Part shown: positions 1 through 6,676 of the stretch, one piece after another
Layout: each line of letters opens with the position of its first letter
How positions within the stretch are numbered: position 1 is the stretch's first letter
DNA from: CSP1-8 sp049688015
Lineage (GTDB): Bacteria > Desulfobacterota > Deferrimicrobia > Deferrimicrobiales > Deferrimicrobiaceae
Assembly: GCA_049688015.1 (NCBI GenBank)
Contig: JBAVJZ010000149.1
Coordinates: forward strand, 1-11,844
Direction: 5' to 3'
DNA: 11,844 bases
Notes under the pieces: generated by a model
What the model was told of the DNA's origin: nothing
What the model saw: the letters and a program-made list of their open reading frames with translations, nothing else
Database searches by the model: none
Program-made: the position numbers and the translations under genes

Positions 1-1304
1 ACGCCGCCTCGGGACAGCGTCTCACCCGCATTCAGGATGAGCTGACCGCCCTCAAGGAAAAAGTTGCCGGGTACCGGTCCCGGTGGGAAGAGGAAAAGAA
101 GGGCATCGGGAAGAGCCGCGAGGTCAAGGAGAAGATCGAACGGGCCATCTCGGAGATGCAGCGGGCCGAGAGGGAAGGGAACCTCGGTCGGGCGTCGGAG
201 CTCAAGTACGGCGTCATTCCGGAGCTCCAGCGGGAGGCGGAAGCGCTTGCAAAGGGATCCGACGGCTCGGAGGGGCGCCTTTTGAAGGAGGAGGTGGACG
301 AAGAGGACATTGCCCAGATCGTGTCGCGCTGGACCGGTATTCCGGTTTCGAGGCTGGTCGAGGGGGAAATAGAGAAGCTTGTCCGGATGGAAGAACGGCT
401 GGGAGAGCGGGTGGTGGGGCAGGACAACGCCGTACGGCTGGTTGCGAACGCCGTCCGCCGCGCCAAGTCGGGACTGAAAGACCCCCTGCGCCCCATCGGG
501 TCCTTCCTGTTCATGGGCCCCACCGGAGTGGGGAAGACGGAGCTGGCCCGGGCCCTGGCGCAATTCCTGTTCGACGATGAGGCGGCGATGGTGCGACTCG
601 ATATGTCCGAATACATGGAGAAACACTCCGTCGCGCGGATGATCGGGGCGCCGCCCGGATACGTAGGATATGAGGAAGGCGGGGCGCTGACCGAGGCAGT
701 GCGGCGGAAACCGTACACCGTGATACTCTTCGACGAGGTGGAAAAAGCGCATCCTGACGTGTTTCATATCCTCCTGCAGGTCCTCGAGGACGGTCGCCTG
801 ACCGACGGGAAGGGACGGACCGTCGATTTCCGCAACGCCGTTGTGATCCTCACCTCGAACATCGGCTCCCACTGGATCCAGGAACTCTCAGGGAAAGGGG
901 AGGATGCCGTCCGGGGGAAGGTCATGGAGGAGCTTCGCCGGGAATTCCGGCCCGAGTTTTTGAACCGCCTCGACGAAATCGTCCTGTTCCGGTCCCTTGG
1001 AATGGAGGATCTTGCGAGGATCATCGCGATCATGCTCCGGGAGCTTAACGAGCGGCTCGCCGACAGGAGGATCTCGGTAACGGTTACCGATTCCGCAAGG
1101 GAGAGACTCGCGACGATCGGCTACGATCCCACGTACGGGGCGAGGCCGTTGCGTCGCGCTATCCAGAAGCACCTCCAGGACCCCCTGGCCCTCCATATCC
1201 TCAAGGGGGAATATCGTGAGGGGGATTCAGTCGTTGTGGACGTGGACAAAACATCCGGGTTTTCCTTCCGAAGATCCGTGCAGGGGCATGTCGATCGAGG
1301 GTGA
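1..1304 (+). CDS. clpB: ClpB protein disaggregase, C-terminal half (5' end outside window)
   Basis: ClpB is a hexameric AAA+ ATPase that works with DnaK to pull proteins out of aggregates in the cytoplasm. The reading frame is open from the first bases (codons begin at position 3), and 433 residues are visible, about half of the usual 860 or so. They start in the M-domain coiled coil, whose ClpB-type LKYGVIPELQ segment lies just downstream of position 200. The second AAA+ module follows: the EEDIAQIVSRWTGIPVSRL linker, the VVGQDNAV box, Walker A GPTGVGKT (516-539), the GYVGYEEG pore loop, Walker B VILFDEVEKAH, the EFLNRLDEIV arginine-finger region and the sensor-2 YGARPLRRAI. The coiled coil favours ClpB over ClpA or ClpC. 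The gene ends normally with TGA and shows no damage. The ATG at position 156 is an internal Met, not the start. Confidence 0.96.
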   Translation, partial: AASGQRLTRIQDELTALKEKVAGYRSRWEEEKKGIGKSREVKEKIERAISEMQRAEREGNLGRASELKYGVIPELQREAEALAKGSDGSEGRLLKEEVDEEDIAQIVSRWTGIPVSRLVEGEIEKLVRMEERLGERVVGQDNAVRLVANAVRRAKSGLKDPLRPIGSFLFMGPTGVGKTELARALAQFLFDDEAAMVRLDMSEYMEKHSVARMIGAPPGYVGYEEGGALTEAVRRKPYTVILFDEVEKAHPDVFHILLQVLEDGRLTDGKGRTVDFRNAVVILTSNIGSHWIQELSGKGEDAVRGKVMEELRREFRPEFLNRLDEIVLFRSLGMEDLARIIAIMLRELNERLADRRISVTVTDSARERLATIGYDPTYGARPLRRAIQKHLQDPLALHILKGEYREGDSVVVDVDKTSGFSFRRSVQGHVDRG

Positions 1305-1305
1305 C

Positions 1306-1334
1306 TTGACAAACGGGGTTTTGGAGGGTAGGGT
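1306..1334 (+). promoter_or_regulatory. Candidate sigma-70 promoter for ispE
   Basis: A perfect -35 hexamer TTGACA (1306-1311) lies 17 nt upstream of TAGGGT (1329-1334), which keeps the key T, A and final T of the -10 box. Transcription would start near 1341 and give a leader of about 25 nt before the ispE GTG. The site begins one base after the clpB stop codon, so ispE need not depend on clpB transcription. The call comes from consensus matching only. The poor middle of the -10 box keeps confidence moderate. Confidence 0.5.
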
Positions 1335-1366
1335 GAAATAAAAACACTGTTTGAAATGGGCAAAGT

Positions 1367-2218
1367 GTGAGCGCAACCTTGGCAGTTTCTTTCCTCGCCC
1401 CGGCCAAATTAAACATCTCCCTCCGGGTTTTCGGAAAACGTCCCGACGGGCTCCACCAGATACGTTCGGTCATGGTTCCGGTCTCCCTCTACGACGAGGT
1501 TATCGTGGAACAGGTCTCCGCGGGCATCTCCGTGGAGATGGACGACCCCATGGTCCCGGGCGACGAGCGGAACAGTTGCCACAGGGCAGCGGTTTCCTTT
1601 CGCGACTGGGCGGGTGTCCCGGAGGGGGTCCGTGTTCGGGTCCGCAAGGCCATCCCCGTGCAGGCAGGGCTGGGTGGCGGCAGTTCCGACGCCGCCGCAA
1701 CGCTTAAGGGGCTGATCGCCCTGACCGGGAAGTCGCCTCCCCCAAAGACCCTCCTGTCTCTCGCGGCAGCCGTCGGGGCGGATGTTCCGTTCTTTATGCT
1801 GGGCATGCCCGCTCTCGTGGAAGGATCCGGAGATCGGCTGACCCCGGTGGAATGGCAGGTTCCCTTCTTTGCCGTGATCGTCATGCCTCCGTTCGGGCTG
1901 CCGACGCGGGAAGGGTATGAAAGACTTTGCCGGGAGGCGGCCGATTCCCCCGGAAGGGAGGATCCTCCGTCCTTCCGGGAATGGGAGGATCTCGTGGTGG
2001 CCGTGGGGAACGATTTCGAGAGCGCCTGGGAACACGACCGGCGGGAGATCCCGGCGATCAAGAGGGAGCTGAGGGAGGCGGGGGCGGAAGCTGCCGCCCT
2101 CACCGGGAGCGGCTCCGCGGTGTTCGGGCTGTTTCAAAGCGAGAAGGATGCGCAACGGGCGAAAAACGCAATGGAGAACGGGAAAGGGCGAAAATTGTTC
2201 GTCGTCCGCAACATTTGA
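1367..2218 (+). CDS. ispE: 4-diphosphocytidyl-2-C-methyl-D-erythritol kinase
   Basis: IspE is a cytoplasmic GHMP-family kinase of the non-mevalonate (MEP) isoprenoid pathway. It phosphorylates the 2-hydroxyl of CDP-methylerythritol with ATP. The 283-residue product has the family's usual length. The PAKLNISLRV opening carries the conserved Lys14. The ATP-binding glycine loop GLGGGSSDAA is at residues 101-110, GADVPFF at about 138-143 contains the catalytic-type Asp139, and the C-terminal GHMP motif LTGSGSAVFG is at about 245-254. The start is GTG at 1367, because a stop codon lies in frame at 1352 and no ATG is available; the ribosome binding site is weak. One oddity is that the nearly invariant DGYH substrate motif reads DGLH (residues 27-30), which replaces the Tyr that stacks on the cytosine in E. 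coli IspE. The family assignment is secure. Confidence 0.96.
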   Translation: MSATLAVSFLAPAKLNISLRVFGKRPDGLHQIRSVMVPVSLYDEVIVEQVSAGISVEMDDPMVPGDERNSCHRAAVSFRDWAGVPEGVRVRVRKAIPVQAGLGGGSSDAAATLKGLIALTGKSPPPKTLLSLAAAVGADVPFFMLGMPALVEGSGDRLTPVEWQVPFFAVIVMPPFGLPTREGYERLCREAADSPGREDPPSFREWEDLVVAVGNDFESAWEHDRREIPAIKRELREAGAEAAALTGSGSAVFGLFQSEKDAQRAKNAMENGKGRKLFVVRNI

Positions 2219-2239
2219 CGACCCGGAAGGAGGGGGGAG

Positions 2240-2524
2240 ATGCAGCTCACCGAGGTGAAGGTTTATCCCGTGACCGACGACGAGAAACTGAAGGGATACG
2301 CCACGATTGTCTTCGACGCCTGCTTCGTCGTCCGGGATCTCAAGATCATCAACGGCAACAGCGGGCTGTTCGTCGCGATGCCCAGCAAGAAGAAGAAGGA
2401 CGGCACATACCGCGACACGGCGCACCCGTTGAACAACGAGACTCGCCAGATGATCGAGGAGGCGGTTCTGGGGGAATACGAGAGCGAAATCCGCAGGCTT
2501 GACGGTATCGCCCTGGCCCGCTAA
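2240..2524 (+). CDS. spoVG: SpoVG family regulator
   Basis: This is a small SpoVG-family protein of 94 residues, close to the usual length. In Firmicutes the family is known as a nucleic-acid-binding regulator of septation, sporulation and virulence genes. In Gram-negative lineages its role is poorly defined, so no sporulation role is claimed here. Recognition rests on the MQLTEVKVYPV start, the core FDACFVVRDLKIINGNSGLF, and the basic MPSKKKKDGTYRDTAHPLN segment at about residues 48-66, all characteristic of the family. A strong AAGGAGGGGGG ribosome binding site sits 5-10 nt before the ATG. The gene follows ispE by 21 nt and is probably cotranscribed with it. The order ispE-spoVG-prs-ctc-pth matches Bacillus minus purR, yabJ and glmU. 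Confidence 0.95.
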   Translation: MQLTEVKVYPVTDDEKLKGYATIVFDACFVVRDLKIINGNSGLFVAMPSKKKKDGTYRDTAHPLNNETRQMIEEAVLGEYESEIRRLDGIALAR

Positions 2525-2532
2525 CATTTCCA

Positions 2533-2572
2533 CGGACCGGATCTTCCTTTCCGCAGGGAGGCGGCCTGTCCG
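2533..2572 (+). terminator. Possible two-tier hairpin after spoVG (weak)
   Basis: CGGAC (2533-2537) can pair with GTCCG (2568-2572). Nested inside it, CTTCC (2543-2547) can pair with GGGAG (2556-2560, one G-T pair). The hairpin lies 9 nt after the spoVG stop. No T-tract follows, so it is not a standard intrinsic terminator. It could be an RNA 3'-end stabiliser or chance pairing in GC-rich DNA. The rest of the gap to the tRNA (2573-2630) is GC-rich, and I see no convincing promoter in it. Confidence 0.22.
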
Positions 2573-2630
2573 GCGGGCGGGGTCGCGTGCGGGATTCGGA
2601 GCGGGGGAAGAGGGTCCGCGGGCCTCGCGC

Positions 2631-2704
2631 TGGGAGGTCGTCTAACGGCAGGACAGGGGCCTTTGGAGCCTCTAATGAAGGTTCGACCCCTTCCCTCCCA
2701 GCCA
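2631..2704 (+). tRNA. tRNA-Gln (anticodon TTG)
   Basis: A complete cloverleaf can be folded by hand. The acceptor arm TGGGAGG (2631-2637) pairs perfectly with CCTCCCA (2694-2700). The D arm is GTC/GAC around TAACGGCAG. The anticodon stem GGGGC/GCCTC contains one G-T pair and has the loop CTTTGGA, with anticodon TTG at 2663-2665. The variable loop has 4 nt, and the T arm is GAAGG-TTCGACC-CCTTC. G73 and an encoded CCA end the gene at 2704. The sequence reads CAA and CAG glutamine codons. A tRNA-Gln between ispE/spoVG and prs is also my recollection of related deltaproteobacterial genomes. Confidence 0.97.
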
Positions 2705-2719
2705 TTTTCCGTTTTCCCC

Positions 2720-2747
2720 TTGCCAAGGGCCAACCAATCGGTATAAT
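2720..2747 (+). promoter_or_regulatory. Sigma-70-type promoter for prs
   Basis: TTGCCA (2720-2725, five of six matches) and a perfect TATAAT (2742-2747) are separated by 16 nt, the best promoter in the window. Transcription would start near 2754, about 40 nt before the prs TTG codon. The -35 element sits inside a small inverted repeat, CCCTT-GCC-AAGGG (2717-2729), which could be an operator half-site or chance. The site lies just after the tRNA, so prs and the downstream translation genes probably form their own transcription unit. Confidence 0.75.
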
Positions 2748-2793
2748 GTCTTTTTCTTTACTCATCGGATGATTTTCCGAGCAGGGGAATGGT

Positions 2794-3729
2794 TTGACCA
2801 GGCTCAAGCTGTTTGCGGGCAATGCGAATACCGATCTGGCCAGGGAGATCTGCGCTTTTCTCTCCGTCCCGTTGGGAGCCGCATTGGTGAAGCGGTTCAG
2901 CGACGGGGAGATCAACGTCGACATCGGGGAGAATGTCCGGGGGGCGGACGTCTTTATCGTCCAGCCGACCTGTCCGCCGGTGAACGACCATCTGGTCGAA
3001 CTCCTCGTCCTCATGGATGCGCTGAAGCGCTCCTCCGCCAAGCGGGTAACGGCGGTCATCCCGTATTACGGGTATGCGAGGCAGGACCGGAAAGTGCTCC
3101 CCCGAGCGCCGATCACCGCCAAACTCGTGGCGGACCTGCTGACGGCAGCAGGCGTTTCCCGGGTTCTTACGGTGGACCTGCACGCGGGTCAGATCCAGGG
3201 ATTCTTCAATATTCCCGTTGACCACCTGTACGCCGCACCCGTGATGCTCGAATACATCAAGGCGAACTGGGACAATGATATCGTGTTCGTATCTCCCGAC
3301 GCGGGGGGAGTGGAGAGGGCACGGGCCTTCGCCAAGCGGCTGAACGCCACGCTGGCGATCATCGACAAGCGGCGGGCGGGGCCCAACGAGTCCAAGGTGA
3401 TGAACATCATCGGCGACGTCGAGGGAAAGACGGCCGTCCTCCTCGACGATATGGTGGACACGGGCGGGACGATGGTCCAGGGAGCCGACGCGTTGCGCGA
3501 GAGCGGGGCGAAGCGTGTGTTCGCCTGTGCGACCCACCCCGTTCTGTCGGGACCGGCGATCGAGCGTCTCGAGAAGTCCACGATCGAGCAACTCGTGGTC
3601 ACCAACACGATCCCTCTGGGAAAGAAAGCGGAGTGCGCGAAGATCCGGGTCCTCTCGGTGGCGGGCCTTCTCGGGGAAGCCATCAAGCGGATCCATTTCA
3701 ACGATTCCGTGAGTTCGCTCTTTGTGTAG
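2794..3729 (+). CDS. prs: Ribose-phosphate pyrophosphokinase (PRPP synthetase)
   Basis: Prs transfers pyrophosphate from ATP to ribose 5-phosphate. The product, PRPP, feeds purine, pyrimidine, NAD, histidine and tryptophan synthesis. The 311-residue product matches class I bacterial enzymes in length. Visible motifs are LKLFAGNAN at the start, RFSDGEI (34-40), the ATP-site YYGYARQDRK (91-100), the metal-binding DLHAGQIQGFF (128-138), SPDAGGVERA (167-176) and the PRPP/ribose-phosphate loop DDMVDTGGT (218-226). The start is the TTG at 2794. An in-frame stop lies at 2770, no ATG or GTG is available in between, AGGGG (2783-2787) gives a well-spaced ribosome binding site, and the family's conserved N-terminus begins right there. 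The low-efficiency start codon may limit translation. Confidence 0.97.
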   Translation: MTRLKLFAGNANTDLAREICAFLSVPLGAALVKRFSDGEINVDIGENVRGADVFIVQPTCPPVNDHLVELLVLMDALKRSSAKRVTAVIPYYGYARQDRKVLPRAPITAKLVADLLTAAGVSRVLTVDLHAGQIQGFFNIPVDHLYAAPVMLEYIKANWDNDIVFVSPDAGGVERARAFAKRLNATLAIIDKRRAGPNESKVMNIIGDVEGKTAVLLDDMVDTGGTMVQGADALRESGAKRVFACATHPVLSGPAIERLEKSTIEQLVVTNTIPLGKKAECAKIRVLSVAGLLGEAIKRIHFNDSVSSLFV

Positions 3730-3744
3730 CGGGAGGATGACGAT

Positions 3745-4410
3745 ATGGCCATGATGGAGTTGACGGCGGTCCGCCGCCACGTGTCCGGGAAAGAAGGTGC
3801 CCGGAAACTGCTGTCCCTGGGAAAGATCCCGGGGATCATGTACGGAAAGGGTCGGGAAAGCCGTTCCGTCGAGTTCGATCGCCGGGACCTGGAAAAGTTT
3901 CTGGGTGTCGCCCGCCGGGGGACCGTCATCGTCCGCCTGACTGTCAAGGAGGATGCCGAGACGAAGGAGGCATACGCGGTTCTCAAGGAGGTCCAGACAA
4001 ATCCCCGGACGGACCGTGTGATCCATGTCGATTTCTACGAGGTCGCTTTTGGAAAGAAGTTCCGTATCGAGGTGCCCATCCGGGTCAAGGGGAAGGCGGT
4101 AGGGCTCGAGCAGGGAGGTATCGTCGAGCAGGTGACCCGCACCCTCGAGGTCGAGTGTCTCCCGAAAGACGTTCCGGAGTTTCTGGAGGTGGACGTAACG
4201 GCACTCGGGATCGGAGACTCGCTCCACCTGAAGGACCTGAATCTCCCCGAGGGCGTGCAGCTGTTGGAAAAGGACATGACGGCCACCATCGTCTCCGTCC
4301 ACGCACCGAGAATCGAGGAGGTCGTGAGCGTGGTGCCCGAGGAGGAGGCGGCGGCGGTGGCCACAGCGGAAGGCGCCAGTGTGGCGGAACCTGAGGAAAA
4401 GGAGAAGTAG
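3745..4410 (+). CDS. rplY: Large ribosomal subunit protein bL25 (TL5/CTC form)
   Basis: This protein binds 5S rRNA in the central protuberance of the 50S subunit. The long two-domain form is called CTC in Bacillus, where it is a general stress protein. The 221-residue product has the 5S-binding domain at about residues 1-95 (KIPGIMYGKG near the start, VQTNPRTDRVIHVDFYEV at its end). The beta-rich TL5 domain follows (EVPIRVKGKAVGLEQGGI, then VECLPKDVPEFLEVDV). A Glu/Ala-rich acidic tail covers about residues 193-221. The start is the ATG at 3745 with GGGAGG 8 nt upstream; Met3 and Met4 are possible alternatives. It follows prs by 15 nt and overlaps pth by 32 nt, as expected for cotranscription. 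Confidence 0.95.
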   Translation: MAMMELTAVRRHVSGKEGARKLLSLGKIPGIMYGKGRESRSVEFDRRDLEKFLGVARRGTVIVRLTVKEDAETKEAYAVLKEVQTNPRTDRVIHVDFYEVAFGKKFRIEVPIRVKGKAVGLEQGGIVEQVTRTLEVECLPKDVPEFLEVDVTALGIGDSLHLKDLNLPEGVQLLEKDMTATIVSVHAPRIEEVVSVVPEEEAAAVATAEGASVAEPEEKEK

Positions 4411-4987
4411 CCGCCCCCCGTCTCGTCTTGTGTTCGGACTCGGGAACCCCGGCCGCCGGTATGCGGAAACGTTTCATAACGCGGGGTTCATGGCGGTTGA
4501 GCTCCTGGCGGTTTCCTTCGGCATCCGGCTTAAGGCTTCCGGGGAGGTCGAGTACGGCGTGGGGCCGCTGGACGGGGAGTGGGTTCTCCTTGGCAGGCCG
4601 AGGACGTACATGAACCTCAGCGGAAGGGCCGTGGCCCCCCTCTACGAAAGGTTTGCGGGGGTTCCCGAAGATCTGCTGGTACTCCACGACGATCTCGACC
4701 TGGCTCTTGGCGTGGTGAGACTGAAACGGGGCGGCGGGACGGGAGGGCACAACGGGCTCCGCTCGCTTACGGAGGAACTCGGAACCCGGGAATTCCTGCG
4801 GGTCCGGATCGGGATCGGCCGCCCCCCGGAAGGGGTCGACCCGGCGGATTTTGTTCTCAGGCCGGTCCCCGGGGAATTGCGGGACCGGTTCCACGGAGGT
4901 GTTTCGTCCACTGCGGAGGCTGTCGGGGACATCTTCCGGGAAGGGTTTGACAGGGCGATGACGCGCTGGAACGCGCGGCACGCGTAA
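4379..4987 (+). CDS. pth: Peptidyl-tRNA hydrolase
   Basis: Pth cleaves the ester bond of peptidyl-tRNAs that drop off the ribosome and so recycles tRNA. With the GTG start at 4379 the product has 202 residues, slightly above the usual 190 or so. Family motifs are GLGNPG (20-25), catalytic His33 in FHNAGF, YMNLSG (77-82), HDDLDL (103-108), GGGTGGHNGLRS (118-129) and RIGIGRP (143-149). The next in-frame GTG (4430) would leave almost nothing before GLGNPG and has no ribosome binding site. The 4379 GTG has GGAAGG 5 nt upstream, so it is preferred. This places the first 32 nt inside the rplY tail coding sequence, which suggests translational coupling. The resulting basic N-terminal extension of about 15 residues (WRNLRKRRSSRPPSR) is unusual for the family. 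Confidence 0.93.
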   Translation: MWRNLRKRRSSRPPSRLVFGLGNPGRRYAETFHNAGFMAVELLAVSFGIRLKASGEVEYGVGPLDGEWVLLGRPRTYMNLSGRAVAPLYERFAGVPEDLLVLHDDLDLALGVVRLKRGGGTGGHNGLRSLTEELGTREFLRVRIGIGRPPEGVDPADFVLRPVPGELRDRFHGGVSSTAEAVGDIFREGFDRAMTRWNARHA

Positions 4988-4996
4988 ACCCCCTCC

Positions 4997-5025
4997 CTGA
5001 AAGCGGAAGGGGAAGGGACCATACT
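4997..5025 (+). promoter_or_regulatory. Candidate promoter for the rpsF operon
   Basis: CTGAAA (4997-5002, four of six -35 matches) and CATACT (5020-5025, four of six -10 matches) are exactly 17 nt apart in the 96-nt gap between pth and rpsF. Transcription would begin near 5032, at the left edge of the structured leader. This is the largest gap in the translation cluster and the natural place for a promoter. The hexamers are imperfect. Confidence 0.35.
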
Positions 5026-5029
5026 CCTT

Positions 5030-5083
5030 GCTCCCGGCAGCCAAGACCGGGGGCTCGATAAGCCGAAAGGAGGCTTGCGCACG
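5030..5083 (+). promoter_or_regulatory. Structured rpsF leader, possible S6:S18 autoregulatory element
   Basis: GCTCCCGG (5030-5037) pairs with CCGGGGGC (5047-5054) to give an 8-bp stem with one G-T pair. Next, AAGCC (5060-5064) pairs perfectly with GGCTT (5072-5076). Its loop GAAAGGA and stem contain the AAGGAGG ribosome binding site of rpsF. A competing stem, GGCT/AGCC within 5052-5064, would free that site. Leaders of rpsF in many bacteria are known to bind the S6:S18 complex through a hairpin with an exposed CCG. A CCG occurs at 5063-5065, but I cannot confirm that the consensus is met. Confidence 0.4.
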
Positions 5084-5482
5084 ATGACGAAGTACGAGTC
5101 TGCCATCCTGTTCGATCCGGAACTTCCCGAGGAGCGGCGCAAGGAATTTCTGGCCAAGATCGAGGGGATCATCACCTCGTTCGAGGGGGAAATTCTCAAG
5201 CGGGACGACTGGGGAATCCGGAAACTTGCCTACCATATCCACAAGAAGCAAAATGCGTACTATACCTTTCTGATCTACTCCGGGAAGCAGGGCGTGGTCG
5301 AGGAGGTAGAGCGCAACATCAAGATTTTCGACGGCGTGATGCGCCACATGACATCTCGCGTGGATTTCGAGGTCCAGCCGGCTGCGGCGGCACCGGTTCC
5401 GGAGGAAGCACCCTCCGGCGCGGAGAACGGCGGGGAGTCTCCCGAAACCCCACTGCCCGCGGACGAGGCTCCCCCCGCGTAG
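5084..5482 (+). CDS. rpsF: Small ribosomal subunit protein bS6
   Basis: bS6 binds next to bS18 on the platform of the 30S subunit. The product starts MTKYESAILFDPEL, and the core GIRKLAYHIHKKQNAYYTF followed by VERNIKIFDGVMRHM is typical. The core ends near residue 97. A low-complexity Ala/Pro/Glu tail of about 35 residues follows, bringing the total to 132. Acidic S6 tails occur in several lineages; in E. coli glutamates are added by RimK, but nothing here shows such a modification. The ATG at 5084 is chosen over the TTG at 5075 because AAGGAGG (5067-5073) ends 10 nt before the ATG but only 1 nt before the TTG. It heads the rpsF-ssb-rpsR-rplI-dnaB run. Confidence 0.95.
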   Translation: MTKYESAILFDPELPEERRKEFLAKIEGIITSFEGEILKRDDWGIRKLAYHIHKKQNAYYTFLIYSGKQGVVEEVERNIKIFDGVMRHMTSRVDFEVQPAAAAPVPEEAPSGAENGGESPETPLPADEAPPA

Positions 5483-5498
5483 GGGGAAGAGGGAAGCG

Positions 5499-5900
5499 AT
5501 GGTTGCCTTCAACCGTGTGATCCTTGCCGGGAACCTGGTCCGGGACCCGGAGATCCGGTATCTCCCCTCCGGGTTGTCGGTGACCAGTTTTGCCATTGCG
5601 GTCAACTCCCGCTACCGCTCGAACAACGAGCTCAAGGAGGAGGTTTCCTTTTTCGACATCGTCGTCTTCGGAAAACTGGGGGAAACCTGTGCGGAATATC
5701 TTTCCAAAGGGCGGCCGGTGCTCGTGGAAGGCCGTCTGAGACAGCGGCGCTGGGAATCGGAAGGTACCAAGAGGAGCAAGATCGAGGTGGTCGCGGGGGG
5801 TGTCCAGTTCCTGGGAGGAGGGCCGAAGAGCGGGGGGGCTTCCGAGGGCGACCAGGGAGGGCAGTCGACCGACGCCCAGGAAGACGACATTCCGTTTTAA
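5499..5900 (+). CDS. ssb: Single-stranded DNA-binding protein
   Basis: SSB coats single-stranded DNA during replication, repair and recombination and recruits partner proteins. The 133-residue product has a single OB fold at about residues 1-105: MVAFNRVILAGNLVRDPE, then VTSFAIAVN, FFDIVVFGKLGE and LVEGRLRQRRW. A Gly/Ser/Gln-rich disordered linker follows. The acidic tip EDDIPF at residues 128-133 is the conserved docking peptide for SSB-interacting proteins. The ATG at 5499 lies 16 nt after the rpsF stop and has a GAGGG ribosome binding site. Placement between rpsF and rpsR is the Firmicutes-style arrangement; enterobacteria have priB at this spot. Confidence 0.95.
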   Translation: MVAFNRVILAGNLVRDPEIRYLPSGLSVTSFAIAVNSRYRSNNELKEEVSFFDIVVFGKLGETCAEYLSKGRPVLVEGRLRQRRWESEGTKRSKIEVVAGGVQFLGGGPKSGGASEGDQGGQSTDAQEDDIPF

Positions 5901-5933
5901 CGAGTAACCATACCAGGAGGCGAAAGGAAAACG

Positions 5934-6215
5934 ATGAGCACCCCGATGAAACCGAGGTCCGGCCCGGGAAGACCCGGCGGCGGACCGAGAAGGCGGTACG
6001 TCCGGAAGAAGTTCTGCCGGTTCTGCGCGGAGAAGGACCTTAAGATCGATTACAAGAACGTGTACTTGCTCAAGCACTTCATCTCCGAGCGGGGCAAGAT
6101 CGTTCCCCGGAGGATTTCGGGGACATGCGCGACGCACCAGCGCAAGCTGACGGTGGAGATCAAGAAGGCACGAATCGTGGCGCTGGTACCGTTCACGGCA
6201 ACCCAGGTAAGGTAG
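5934..6215 (+). CDS. rpsR: Small ribosomal subunit protein bS18 (cysteine-containing form)
   Basis: bS18 pairs with bS6 on the 30S platform. The 93-residue product has a Gly/Pro/Arg-rich N-terminal tail, then the core KKFCRFCAEKDLKIDYKN and the diagnostic HFISERGKIVPRRISGTC. CxxC (Cys28, Cys31) and CxxH (Cys65, His68) make this the C+ version, expected to bind zinc by family knowledge. Two purine-rich stretches precede the ATG: AGGAGG (5915-5920), rather distant, and AAAGGA (5923-5928), well spaced. Confidence 0.97.
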   Translation: MSTPMKPRSGPGRPGGGPRRRYVRKKFCRFCAEKDLKIDYKNVYLLKHFISERGKIVPRRISGTCATHQRKLTVEIKKARIVALVPFTATQVR

Positions 6216-6225
6216 GGGGGGACCG

Positions 6226-6669
6226 ATGAAAGTAATCCTGCGGGAGGACATCGAAAACCTCGGGAGGGCCGGCGACATCGTCAAGGTCGCCGACGGGTAC
6301 GGCCGAAATTATCTCATTCCGAAGCGTCTGGCCGTCCAGGCCGACGTGCGAAACGTTCGTGCGCTCGAGCACGATCGCCGGGTCATCGAGGCCCGCGCGA
6401 AAAAAACCCGCAAGAGCGCCGAGGAACTGGGCGCGAAGCTGTCCACCCTTTCCCTCACCATCCCGGCCAAAGCGGGGGAGGAGGGGAAGCTCTTCGGGGC
6501 GGTCACGTCGCGCGACATCGCCGAGGCTCTCGACAGTGCGGGGGTAACGGTCGACCGAAAGCTGGTGCTTTTGCCCGAGCCGATCAAGCAGGTCGGAGAA
6601 TACAAGGTGAAAGTGAAGGCGGGGACGGATATCGCTCCGGAGATTTCCGTCAGCGTGGTGGCGGAATAG
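6226..6669 (+). CDS. rplI: Large ribosomal subunit protein bL9
   Basis: bL9 binds domain V of 23S rRNA near the L1 stalk and helps maintain reading-frame fidelity. The 147-residue product has the usual length. The N-terminal RNA-binding domain opens MKVILREDIENLGRAGD and carries the family signature around GYGRNYLIPKRLA (residues 25-37). A long charged helix spans about residues 40-75, and the C-terminal domain contains GKLFGAVTSRDIAEAL. The start is only 10 nt after the rpsR stop, with a G-rich ribosome binding site. Confidence 0.97.
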   Translation: MKVILREDIENLGRAGDIVKVADGYGRNYLIPKRLAVQADVRNVRALEHDRRVIEARAKKTRKSAEELGAKLSTLSLTIPAKAGEEGKLFGAVTSRDIAEALDSAGVTVDRKLVLLPEPIKQVGEYKVKVKAGTDIAPEISVSVVAE

Positions 6670-6676
6670 CGGCCAT

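Noticed and set aside
1333..1341. Minimal reading frame GTG AAA TAA behind a GGAGG-like sequence before ispE
   Set aside because: A two-codon frame is expected by chance. The GGAGGG stretch overlaps the proposed -10 box and would lie upstream of the transcript start.
2587..2772. Small plus-strand open frame across the tRNA-Gln
   Set aside because: It overlaps a complete tRNA and the prs promoter, and its product resembles nothing known.
5075..5083. TTG at 5075 as the rpsF start
   Set aside because: The ribosome binding site ends 1 nt before it, which is too close. The ATG at 5084 has proper spacing and matches the family N-terminus.
2758..5605. Two long minus-strand open frames (2758-4302 and 4085-5605) opposite prs, rplY, pth and rpsF
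   Set aside because: The plus strand carries well-recognised genes throughout. These frames only reflect scarce stop codons in GC-rich DNA.
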